Assembly (NCBI GenBank): GCA_022478985.1
Contig: JAKSZP010014528.1
Span: 124,001-188,000, forward strand
Length of the DNA: 64,000 nucleotides
From: Massospora cicadina
Taxonomy: Eukaryota; Entomophthoromycota; Entomophthoromycetes; Entomophthorales; Entomophthoraceae
Reading direction: 5' to 3'
Shown here: positions 54,991 to 64,000 of the stretch, one piece after another
Layout: each line of letters starts with the position of its first letter
How positions within the stretch are numbered: position 1 is the stretch's first letter
The notes under the pieces: model-generated
The model's database searches: none
What the model was told of the DNA's origin: nothing
What the model saw: only the letters and a program-made list of their open reading frames with translations
Program-made: the position numbers and the translations under genes

Positions 54991-55480
54991 GTAATGGTGA
55001 CTGTAGGTATTCATGAGAGACAATCTGCTTTCTAGTGTTTAGCCCTGGCTGGTGTACTATCTTAAAGTCATAAGCTTGAAGCTCAAGTGACCATTGCGCA
55101 AGCCACCCTTCAGGTTCTCAGAGATTCTGCAACCAATGAAAGGATGCATGATCTGTTACACTTTGAATATTACTCCATGAGGGGTATATCCAAAACGGTT
55201 TATACATATATCACAGCTTGCACTCCCACTTGATCATGGTGTAATTTCGTTTATGAGAAATTAAGCTTTGGCTACAAAAGTGACGGGGTGCTCCACACCA
55301 TCGTCCTTCTGGTATAATACTGCCCCTAAGGCAGAAAGTGAAGCATCCGTTTGAACAATAAATTCTTTTAAAAATTTTAGTATTGAAAAATTGGTGCTTT
55401 AACCAGCGTGGTCCGCAAGGTACCAAAAGCGTTTTGACAATTTTCAGTCCAGTCAAAGGTGGCATTTTTCTTCAATAACT
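54991..55480 (-). pseudogene. Gypsy-3 RNase H
   Basis: Reads through TFDWTENCQNAFGTLRTTLV near 55460, then FIVQTDASLSALGAVLYQKD, CRSTPSLL near 55330 (QTDAS with the first catalytic Asp), LISHKRNYTMIKWEC near 55240 (Glu region), and GCRISENLKGGLRNGHLSFKLMTLR-like sequence further on. Multiple frames. Confidence 0.75.
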
Positions 55481-55499
55481 CAAAGAGCAGCGCCCCAAT

Positions 55500-56401
55500 A
55501 CATCTGAAGTTAGGAAGGAACTGCCAGTAATAACTGATCATCCCAAAAAACACCGAATATCTCGCTTATTGCCTGGTTGAGTCATCTTACGTAAGCTTCC
55601 ACCTTCGCCAGCTGAGGTTTGAGCCCTTTGGAGTCTACCACAAACCCAAGGTATTCCAATTTCTCCTTAAAACTAAAACTTTCAAGGTTTGATTTATATG
55701 TTGGCTTCAGCGAGTTGGAACACTTGTTTTGAGTGGTCAAGATGCTCTGTAAATGTCTGTGAGAACATATTTTATTGTTGAGGTAGACTAGAACGCAGGA
55801 CAGCTTCAGGTCACTTAAGATGGTGTTCATCACCTGCTGGAACGTATCTGGGGCGTTGCACAACCCCTGAGGCATACGTATGGGCCAGACAACCCCTTTG
55901 AGGTGATTATGGCGTATTTATCCCATTCCGCCAATGACAACTCAATCTTCTAATACCTTAATATCAAGACAATGGAAGAAAAATAGTTAGCACCTTTCAG
56001 CCAATCTAAAGCGCCATCAATCTGGGGAAGTGGATACAAATCTCTTTTCATGATATTGTTAATCTTCCAGTAAGCAATTACTACTCAGTTGGTGCCATCC
56101 TTTTTCTTAATAATCAGCACTGGTGACGTCCAGGGACTCTTTAATGGCTCTAACATTCCTTATTTGATCAATTTATCTACTTCCTCAGATACAACTTCTT
56201 CTGCAGATTTGGAGCGAAGGATAGGTTGTGACCAATGGGAAGGTGATCTCCTGTATCCATACAATGCACGATTCTGTGTGCGCATCCCAAATTGTGGTGA
56301 TCAGAAGCGAAAATGCCTTGGTATTTTTCAAACAGGGCCATCACCCTATCTTTGTGTTCCTTTGACAGCCCATTTAGAGCCTCCCGCAGAACCATGGTCA
56401 A
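55500..56401 (-). pseudogene. Gypsy-3 reverse transcriptase
   Basis: LFEKYQGIFASDHHNLGCAH, RIVHCMDTGDHLPIGH at 56330-56230 is the usual lead-in. KKKDGTN near 56100 and MPQGLCNAPDTFQQVMNTIL at 55875-55815 are clear. The catalytic YxDD reads YLNNK (about 55785), so both Asp are lost. EKLEYLGFVVDSKGLKPQL is near 55650. Confidence 0.85.
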
Positions 56402-56418
56402 TACGCCAGATGAGGTTT

Positions 56419-56814
56419 TTACTGGTAGGCCAAGATCCTCCCAAGAAACAAAATCAAAATTATGGTGAGCCTCATAAAAGGAGTAAGGTGCAGATAAGCC
56501 ACTACTTGGTGCCTTTGAACCATCATTGACTCTTTCTGTAGGTTCGCTATCAGTACCTTCACTTCCCCCTGCCCTGGTAGCAGCTTTCCAGGAGCCACAT
56601 GGGATATAAACCGCAATTTTTGGTAGGGTACCATAATTTCACCATAAAGCCCTTCAGGGATGCCTATTTTGATCTCTGTCCCTATTATGACCTGATGCCC
56701 AGAAGGTATGCTTAAAGTGTTTTCAGTCAATAGCGGAAATCCATCATACTCATAAATCTTATTAGGCAGAGCTCTGATCCTTTGCTTCATATGCCAATAT
56801 TGAACAGGAATCAC
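56419..56814 (-). pseudogene. Gypsy-3 dUTPase-like domain
   Basis: A 132-codon open frame between protease and RT. LSIPSGHQVIIGTEIKIGIP, EGLYGEIMVPYQKL matches the first half of dUTPases (IPPGERALVPTGLAIEIPEG then YYGRI). APGKLLPGQGEVKVLIANLQ, KESMMVQRHQVVAYLHL matches the second half (RGEVGVVLFN...VKKGDRIAQL). The phosphate-binding Ser motif is PYQKL here, so it is not expected to hydrolyse dUTP. It is better preserved than the RT around it, and homologous to gypsy-1 7100-7374. Confidence 0.72.
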
Positions 56815-56819
56815 GCCGT

Positions 56820-57370
56820 TTCTATATGTGAGATTAATCTGAATGGAGCGGATGGGGTCCTTTAGGACTCCATTGGAGGTGAAATAGATGGGGATCCGTT
56901 TCCCCAGAATGTTAAATATTTCTTATGCTATATCAACCACCTCCCTGAATCGCCGCATGAATGCAGCTCCAATCAACATGTCATAATTATTATTAGGCTG
57001 AACCACCGCTGGGGTGCACACACTAATTGAACCAACCTCAGTGGCAATGCGCTGTAAGCGTCCTCTGACATAGTGTTATGTGGCCCCATGGTCCCATACA
57101 CTACTTGATGCTCTATATCAGGCTTCATTGGAAGCTTAACCACTAGCTTGGTGGATATTATATTAGCTGGAGATCCAGTATCTATAATTGCTCAGACTTT
57201 CTGTATTTTCTATGAAAATACCACAGTATGTACAATCCAAGTAAAAAGAACCGTTGGTGTTTATCACATGCACATCCAAGGGCTTTTTGTTATTGAGAAA
57301 AGTGATGATACTGGCGCCAACCTGAAGATATTCCTGAAAGATTTTCTCTACTGACATTGCAACATTTACC
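56820..57370 (-). pseudogene. Gypsy-3 aspartic protease
   Basis: YLDCTYCGIFIENTE leads into AIIDTGSPANIISTKLV at 57190-57140, with the catalytic DTG intact. YGTMGPHNTM...YSALPLRL at about 57100-57050 and YDMLIGAAFM near 56960 are the later conserved parts, shared with gypsy-1 and gypsy-2. Confidence 0.82.
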
Positions 57371-57599
57371 TCCTCTTATGCGGCAACAAATTTATAATTT
57401 TACTTCTCCCATGACGTTATGCTAAAGTATTTGACAGGCATATGGTGTTGGAACAACTTGTTGAAACCCCAAGTATTTATTTGTCATGTCTCCCTCCAGG
57501 GGGAAGTCTAAACATCACTGAGGGTTTGTTGGTATAATAAATCGTTGGAGTGAGTGCTGGGGTGCTACAAAGGAACTGGTTGGCATTATCAGGGACAAA

Positions 57600-58785
57600 T
57601 AAATTTAAATCACTGGAGGTAGGTGTCCCTTCTCTACTCCGCTCAAACTTTTCCACTGTTCAGTTAGGACTGTTGGTAATGAATATGCATGCAGGTTGCT
57701 GGGGCAGCTAACCGCATAATAACCTCTTTGGCTGCAAGAGAAGCAGGAATTTGCATATGGTTCACATCTCTGCGTCACCCCCAAAATACCAGTCCAAAAA
57801 TTAACTGGGGGATTGTAATTTGACCAAGGATGAGTCAGGTAATTACAGCGAGGATGGAAAGGAACCGCCAAAGTGTCATGTGGCCAGGTATTATAAAAAG
57901 GATTATAGCCAAATCGTTGTTATCTATTTCCCAAAGAGGATTTAGTGATGGTCACAGAGGCTTTTTGTTCCACGTTTGGAGCATAAAAAGTGATGGATAA
58001 ATGACATAAATAATTGACAATTTGCAAAATGACCACATCATCTTGCAGAACGGGGGGCATAGCATTATACAGCTCCTAATATGGATTAGAAGCTGCCATC
58101 ATTGCGATGCTCACATCCTCTTTAATCAAAATATCTGCTCCCACTAATACGTGGGCCTCAGTCATTTATTGCTTATTGAACTTTACCAAGGACTCGTTTT
58201 GTTCAAATTTTATTGTTAAAAAGTTGGCCTTGCGTTGCACCATCTTTGCCACACCCCCAAACAACCAGAGCACAACTTCCTTCACCTCCTGATATGCTGC
58301 AGTGGTATTCATAAAATATATATAACTTGTTTCACACTCTCTACATCCAGAGCAGACAACGTCATTTTAGCCTTATGCTGATCAAAGCTCCCTCTACTGA
58401 AAATTTGAACTGCTTACAAATTCATGTATGTTTCCATTGAAGTCAAATGGGGGCAGCTTGTCAATGCAGACCTCTACCTCTCTAGCAGCACTATCCAGTT
58501 TACTCACTGTACATTGTAGCCGCTCATTAGTGCCATCCAAGCAATTGGAAAGTTGACTGGCTTGGCAACCAACCAGGTGCAGTTGGTGTAAGGCCTTGTC
58601 AAGATGATCTATTATACCCTTATTTTTTATAAAAGCATTTTAGCACCTGAAATAGTGTATCCAGGACAAGTTTTAGTTCCATATATTGGGATAACTTAAA
58701 AAACTGGGGTATTATCCCCTCAAGTTGAACCTGTTGAGCCATTGTTTGGCGAATATAAGATTTCTTAATATGTTGATCAATGGGG
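57600..58785 (-). pseudogene. Gypsy-3 gag
   Basis: Starts near the primer site and is broken throughout. An N-terminal helical region (58740-58440) is followed by a capsid-like region (58440-58080). A nucleocapsid knuckle CFSCSQRGYYAVSC near 57740-57700 has the usual His changed to Tyr, a single C-to-T change. The last open part is 57871-57605. Confidence 0.72.
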
Positions 58786-58802
58786 CCCTGTAGTGAGCAC
58801 CA
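58786..58802 (-). promoter_or_regulatory. Primer binding site of gypsy-3
   Basis: TGGTGCTCACTACAGGG on the minus strand, one base from the 5' LTR, identical to the gypsy-2 site. Confidence 0.82.
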
Positions 58803-58803
58803 T

Positions 58804-59326
58804 TATTATAAAATTGTCAATTTAGTTAATATTCACTGGAAGGATTGCAAAGCGTTGAGACCACTGAGCAACAGATGAGCGATATGGAGATCATTGGTCC
58901 ACAAGTCAAATTCTAAAAAACTTATAAAATATGAGGCAATTGCCTGACCAACTGCTTTATCTTGATTAATATAACTAGCAGACTCTTTTTGCTTTCACTT
59001 TCTTCTTCCTACTGTTCACTCCTTTTCTCCTCTATCTCAAAAACAAACCTCTCTCCTTGTCTTCCCATCCCACTGATATCTTCATTATTTTGGTCAATTC
59101 TGACCCTTCTGCTTAGCTATTATTCATTTGCCAGAACATGTCTGGATCCGCCTCATCATTTGAGCTCTGGCAAAATTTACTCTATTCACCAAACAACTAT
59201 CACCTCTATTAACTTGCTTCAATTTGAATTAATTGACTATACAAGTTTGAATTCCCCTTTGGCAGTTAAAATACAATCTGAAAAACTAAATATGACTTAT
59301 TGGCCAGTCATACCAGTTTATTGACA
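58804..59326 (-). repeat. Gypsy-3 5' LTR
   Basis: 523 bp, partner of 51859-52378; followed at 59327-59331 by the target duplication AGTTG. Confidence 0.9.
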
Positions 59327-60130
59327 AGTTGAATAAAAGGAGAACATGAGACAATATTTTGATACAACACTCATTATCATATAAGTGCTTAGAGCTTGAG
59401 AGCTTACAGCAAAACACATAGCTTCATTGATGGAAAAGTTAATAACAACATAATGGTGAATTTATAGTAGAAAGAGTATCACAAATTTACCTAACTAATT
59501 TACAAGTTAAAGATCACAACAGTAAAGTACTGGAGCACTTTAGAAGCAAAGGCACTAAAATTTCCAAGTTTTGAGTGCATGATCAACTTTTTGATTCCAC
59601 ACAACCATTAATAATGGTGTCCACTTGTATAAAATCATGTCAAATGACATTAACAACACTGGAGTCTTTTTAAGGAATTGGAAATATTTATTGGAGAAAA
59701 GTCATGCTGCAATCAAACATTGATGTATCCAGAGATCCTGTTAATGAAGCAATAGGATTCATGACTTAAATCATTTGGCCATATTTCTATAGATGACAAC
59801 TGTATTAGAACAACATACCATCTGTCTGAATAGACTTTGGCAGAGATGGCTATCACATAGTACAGCCAAAAGCCATCTAATTTCTTGCCCTGTACAACTA
59901 CAAATTTTCTGAATGACAAATGTTACCATTAATTTTATCATGGGCATCAACTATCCATAAAATGCAAGGCAGTACTGTGGACTACGCATTTCTATCTGGG
60001 TCCAAAGCTATGTTCTGAAGGTAAAGCATATGTCAGCATTAGCTGAGTTAAATCTCTCAATGGTCAAGATCAAAAAATTGGACAACTCCAAATTAACTGG
60101 AAGAAAACCTTGCAATAATGATGCATTATC
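59327..60130 (+). pseudogene. Helitron RepHel, C-terminal helicase part
   Basis: Reads LEAKALKFPSFECMINFLIP near 59545, then VMLQSNIDVSRDPVNEAIGF near 59700 (the VMLxxNIDxxxGLVNG block of PIF1-like helicases). IDFGRDGYHIVQPKAI is near 59850. LPLILSWASTIHKMQGSTVD, YAFLSGSKAMF at 59930-60015 is the diagnostic C-terminal helicase motif. The expected YVALSRV is not readable. KLTGRKPCNN-like sequence near 60100 ends the protein. Stops include the usual TGA/TAA. Confidence 0.85.
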
Positions 60131-60216
60131 ATAAATGTATCAAATGAAAGATCTCTTTAATAAAAAACTTATAAAAACATTTGATAAAATTGCAATAGTT
60201 AATTAAGTAAATAAAA

Positions 60217-60350
60217 GAAATTGAGGTGGGTCAACCTTGAGACAAATACTGCACAAAGATTTTTTAGCCAGCACAAGTTTTGAATTTGTGTTGAACAAAA
60301 CCTGCACTAGAATGGAAGCAGGAATTACCCTGCCAGGCTAACCACCCTTT
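60217..60350 (-). mobile_element. SINE-B copy 3
   Basis: 134 bp with flanks TAATTAAGTAAATAAAA (60200-60216) and TAACTAAGTAAATAGAA (60351-60367), two mismatches. On the minus strand the head GGGTGGTTAGCCTGGCAGGG and the tail TATTTGTCTCAAGGTTGACC then CACCTCAA are clear. Confidence 0.88.
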
Positions 60351-60573
60351 TAACTAAGTAAATAGAATATCATTAAACTTCAAATTTAAAAGTAATTTAT
60401 TTATGTAAAATGTTTATTCAAAAACGTATATAAATGAAAGAAAAAGTTTGTTTATTTATAATTTTATCTCAATAATCAAAAAATTCACTATTTGATTACT
60501 CTTTAGGTAAAATTTAGAATGAAAATTTCCAAGTATTTTATAAATATATGAGAAATTATAATATATGATGTTA

Positions 60574-60867
60574 AGGGGAGGATACCCCAGTGGTAGAGTA
60601 TGGACTCTCTACCACTGCCTCCCCAAATTTAAACCCAGTAGATAAACTTTGGGTAGGGGACAATTTTGACTGTTGGTGTTGCTCACAATGTCCTGAACTG
60701 AGATAGAAAATAGCAAAGGAGGTCCATGGAGTTCCTGGCCTATCATATGCTGTGCATGGAGGTTTTCCAGGTATATCCTCCCTCATTAATTCTTTGATTT
60801 TCTTAATTAATGCAGTATTGTCCTCAGGTTGGCCCACCTCAAATAAAATTTAATATTAAATTTAAAT
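60574..60867 (+). mobile_element. SINE-A copy 7
   Basis: Full length, flanked by ATAATATATGATGTTA at 60558-60573 and 60868-60883. The head GGGGAGGATACCCCAGTGG, TAGAGTATGGA has a good A box, and the B box (AAATTTAAACCC) is decayed. It ends TTGGCCCACCTCAAATAAAA. Confidence 0.94.
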
Positions 60868-60883
60868 ATAATATATGATGTTA

Positions 60884-63240
60884 TCTTTGAAAATCCAAAT
60901 TAACCTACTAATTTAACTTATGCAATGTATGATACTAATTTAATTAAAGTATGACTAAAAAGTAGAAAATAAAAAATAAAATACAAATTTTTAAAACTTG
61001 CTTTTCTTAAAAAAGAAAAAAACAAAAAAAAGCAAAAAATGCACAAAAAAGTAAAAAAATCTCTTTTCTAAATAGTTACATTAAAATTTGGTTTTTTCAT
61101 GCATAGCTGCAAGAAAAGCAAGGCATGTGCACTTTGTATGATTGTACTCATGATTGTAGGTACCTACAATTTAATCAAATGTAACCAAGGATGTATATAC
61201 ATATATATATTTACATATATATTATACTATAAACATAAACATATAAACATAAATACAGCCTAGAATTTATCCACTGTAACAGTTAATAAAAAAGTTATCA
61301 AATCTCACCTTATATACTAATTTTATCTAACTTTTAACAATTGAAAGTATTTTGTTATCTTAAAATGGGTTTACAACCACCAAAAAACCTTACAACAGAA
61401 TTGCGTTGTAACTGACATATTGCAATGTGTTGCAAACTCCACCAAGTCTCAAAAGGCATCAGAGGCCTGTTTGGGCATGTAATAGCTCAGCACTTTGACC
61501 TGATATTTGGAAACCGACTGAGAAGCCAATAAGAGAGTGGTGTCAATAGAATCATACTCCTAATGTCCACACATGTGACAAGAAGGTAGGTCTAGCTTGC
61601 TGCCGCACCACTTCTTGACTAATATGGGTTTAACTTGAGTTTCTGCCATGTAAATACCTCAAAATTCCATGTTGCTTGTCTAGAGGCTGGGCATAGCTGA
61701 GGTGGCTTACCTTACCTTGACCTGATGGGATGCAACCCGCAACTTGATGGTGCTTTCTAGGAAAAATGACACTCACCTATTTTGCCAATCAAATGAGGAA
61801 ATACTCTTTTTATTAGGTTTGTATTTTGATAGTGCAGTAATCAGATTCTTGGGTTAACTAATTAGTTACATAACTACTATATAGTTAATCTTTTTTTAAT
61901 TTTGGATTTCATATAGTTCTTGTAAGTTTTCAAGTGCATAGATGGACTAGTGTCATTAGTATAGGTATCATTAAGCGTTTCAAGGATCATAGTTTTCCTT
62001 GAAAACCTTGATACTCAATAACTCAGTTGACTTGCTTAAAACGCCTTTAACTTAATTACTAAACATGAAATTTTTTCGTGTAAAAAACTATCACTGAAGA
62101 CTCTCCCAAGTGTACATTTTTTGACAGCAACAAAACCATGGGTAGTCCTCTTGTTTGGCAACAGACCTCTTGGTTGTTCCATTGCATTTAATTAAAAAAC
62201 TTACTTTAGCCTAAATTTGCTTGATTTTGTACATAATATTTCTTTGATTTGGAAACAATGTTTGGCTTAGGATTTTCTTGCCTTTTTGCTAGTTGGTGAG
62301 GTTCAGTCAGAGGAAGTAATAGCCATCCATTGCTTATTGAGGTGTGACAAAGGTTCTATTTTCTTCTGAAGACAAGGCCCACAGATTAGAGCCGCACTTT
62401 ATCCTGAAGGGGTTCAGGTTTCTTCAATCTTGTTAACCAAACCTTAATGTAATGCCTCAGGTGCCAACCATCATTATAGACAGGGCTGTACATCCATTTT
62501 GAACCAAAAAGGGTTTAAACACCAAGGCCTTGACCATCACCCAGATCTTTCACCTAGGGCATACCTTGGATGATAGATAAGTAGCCGCTGCCCCTCCTTG
62601 CTGGCCACCTGCCTTTCCTCTATCCAATTCTCAGCCCAAACCCATCCAAGTCCTAAATTCTACAGATTTTTATTTAAAGAAAATCAAGCAACTTTATGTA
62701 TAATAGAGACATCTCAGAAACGTCAAAAAAACCAGGGCTTCTGTCTCTCTCTAAGAATGAAGTACACAAGGAGTCACACTGAAAGTGAAAATCATTTATT
62801 AAGTCAAATGTGATCTTGAAATTGAGAAGAAAAGGCTAAAAATGGGTTTCAAACCTGAAACACCATTTTAAAACTAAAATGACTTTACAATATAGATATA
62901 GAAAAAACAATTTGATAATATCCTGAAAATATTGGCTGATGCTATCAAGGGGAAATTATTGTTTAAAGATGTTAATTAACGAATTTAAAATAAAAAATAG
63001 TCCTCTACTATTGTAGTTTAGCTTCACAGCTTTCCCCCTTCCCACCATAAGACCTAGAACCCTGTTAATGGTAGGGTATTGGGTTATTCTTTTAATTAGT
63101 TTCCTGTTAAGTTTAGTAATTATATTGTTAAAATACATCCTTTTTGGTTATTTTAATAAGTTAAATGGAAAATGCAACAGTTCCATGGTTTTAGAGACTT
63201 TCCAACACCCCCTCCAACGCTCCCAACCTGAGTTCCTTAA
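60884..63240. other. AT-rich stretch with weak coding relics
   Basis: Contains an A-rich tract (60950-61070) and TATA-rich simple repeat (61195-61245). On the minus strand about 61690-61450, a fragment LPSCHMCGH...DTTLLLASQ resembles the C-terminal zinc region of LINE RTs. On the minus strand near 62550-62390, SKWMYSPVYNDGWHLRHYIK is protein-like but unrecognised. No intact gene. Confidence 0.4.
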
Positions 63241-63259
63241 GATCAGCAGTGCCTTGTAA

Positions 63260-63650
63260 CTTTGACCGTTCTTGTGTATCTTGGAATACCTATAAAGGAA
63301 TCCTTGTCATTCCTTATCCCTATAAATTCCTAACACTTAGAGCCTTACATTACCCATTAATTAAAAAATGGTACACTCCTTCCTTGTGGGCCTATATAAA
63401 GGTGTAAATTTTATGCAGGAATGTAAGCTTGAATGCCTCAGTTTTATCCATCTTAATTGGAGGCACTATAAAAACTTTATAGTTTATTATTGTAAATTTG
63501 TGCATTTAGCTCACAATAGTTGGTACAATCCTTAGTGGGGATCAGCTTTTCTCATAAGATGGGTATCCCTTATAGTACACCATGTAGTGAAGGTCAAGTT
63601 TGAATTTTCACAAAACCTTATAAACTCAGAATCAAACTTGGGAACACCCT
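63260..63650 (-). pseudogene. Gypsy-5 relic: reverse transcriptase fragment
   Basis: The minus-strand frame reads GFVKIQT.PSLHGVL.GIPIL, EKLIPTKDCTNYCELNAQIY, NNK at about 63620-63490. This follows the gypsy RT lead-in (GFIRPSxSPxGAPVLFVKKK then DGxxRxCxDYRELN). A weak LINGLCKAL near 63350 could be the PxGLCNAP motif. It probably continues to the window edge but is too decayed to follow. Confidence 0.5.
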
Positions 63651-64000
63651 TAACTATAATCTGTTAAAATTCTGAGGGTTTTGGATATAAATGGAGCGAT
63701 GGAGGAAGAATGAGATTATTTAAATATTTAATGAGTTTATAATTTGAGATGGAATTATCTATTACTCAAAACTTTGAAATTAGAAAGGACCCAATATTTT
63801 GAGGGCTAATTTATAAAAAAAACTTTAAGATGTTAAATTGGTGTCCACCATGACTAGATTCATCATTTTATAAACTAGACCACTCATTTCTTCTTGTCAG
63901 AAAAACTTCTAGTGTCTTTTATCAACCTTTTAAGCTGTTTTGAACTTTTGTGGTGTATTTTCTGTATGTAAAAGATAAATTTCTTCTGCCACTAGGATGA

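Larger units (their letters stand above)
51859..59326 (-). mobile_element. Gypsy-3: Ty3/gypsy element inside the Helitron, with extra 3' ORF
   Basis: The LTRs at 51859-52378 and 58804-59326 match each other along their length (about 520 bp). The target duplication AGTTG is at 51854-51858 and 59327-59331. The minus-strand order is gag, protease (DTG intact), dUTPase-like domain, RT, RNase H, integrase, then about 1.3 kb with a hydrophobic protein before the 3' LTR. The primer site is identical to that of gypsy-2. All frames are broken. Confidence 0.92.
39930..60130 (+). mobile_element. Helitron-1: rolling-circle transposon, split by two gypsy elements
   Basis: Plus-strand protein pieces read as one RepHel protein in order: N-terminal region and Rep part 1 at 40690-42917; Rep part 2 and helicase start at 49521-51853; helicase end at 59327-60110. 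Gypsy-4 and gypsy-3 fill the gaps, each in opposite orientation with short target duplications. The left part ends ...GRKNKPNV and the next begins VCLQKCWKEYCW in a continuous reading, supporting one parent. Without insertions it spans about 6 kb. Every segment has stops, so it is dead. The terminal TC and CTRR/hairpin were not identified, so the ends are approximate. Confidence 0.82.

Noticed and set aside
56089..56529. A 146-codon plus-strand frame
   Set aside because: Antisense to gypsy-3 RT and dUTPase-like domain.
61190..61250. TATA-rich palindromic sequence as a promoter or origin
   Set aside because: Simple AT repeat with no associated gene.
1..64000. Repeat-induced point mutation as in ascomycetes
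   Set aside because: Differences between copies concentrate at CpG rather than CpA; methyl-cytosine decay explains them better. A count by computer would settle it.

Overview
This is an AT-rich, intron-poor-looking eukaryotic window made almost entirely of transposable elements at different stages of decay. I found no convincing intact host gene, no rRNA or functional tRNA gene, and no CRISPR array. The mix (Ty3/gypsy elements, APE-type LINEs with a CCHC ORF1, tRNA-derived SINEs, a Helitron, strong CpG decay) fits a large repeat-rich genome. A fungus of an early-diverging, large-genome kind is my best guess, but this is inference and other eukaryotes are not excluded.

Layout. 1-1766 is the 5' part of a LINE (LINE-a, minus strand) that runs off the left edge. 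2900-12356 is a complete but broken gypsy element (gypsy-1, plus): LTRs TG...CA, 5-bp target duplication AATAG, a SINE inside the 5' LTR, and gag, protease, dUTPase-like, RT, RNase H, integrase and an extra 3' region in order. 12362-17865 is AT-rich DNA carrying several SINEs and tiny retroposed tails. 17866-38247 is one old LINE (LINE-b, minus) blown apart by later insertions: an ORF1-only retroposon (OX, 17880-19797) in its 3' tail; a second ORF1-only retroposon (OY, about 21374-23861); and gypsy-2 (25782-36183, minus, gag-protease only), whose 3' LTR was itself hit by a nearly full-length LINE-a copy (26423-31699) and then by a SINE (31718-31998). 39930-60130 is one Helitron (plus), split by gypsy-4 (42922-49515) and gypsy-3 (51859-59326), both minus. 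60217-60867 holds two SINEs, and the rest is degenerate sequence ending in a gypsy RT relic.

How the parts relate. The LINEs, both SINE families and OX end in related 3' tails (a GTCCC/AGGTY/GCC core, then AATAAA), so the LINEs probably mobilise the SINEs. At three places a second retroposon landed in the same target, in the same orientation and on the 5' side of the first, as expected if one endonuclease re-cut a regenerated site. OY has a different tail (CTAGTACTAAAA), and that tail alone occurs as 13-50 bp insertions with 16-18 bp target duplications: extremely truncated retroposition events that also disrupt the Helitron. I regard these micro-insertions, the shared tails with same-site re-use, and the ORF1-only elements as the most novel features. 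Two LINE-a copies differ mostly by CpG to TpG/CpA changes, which points to cytosine methylation of repeats and explains many of the stop codons.
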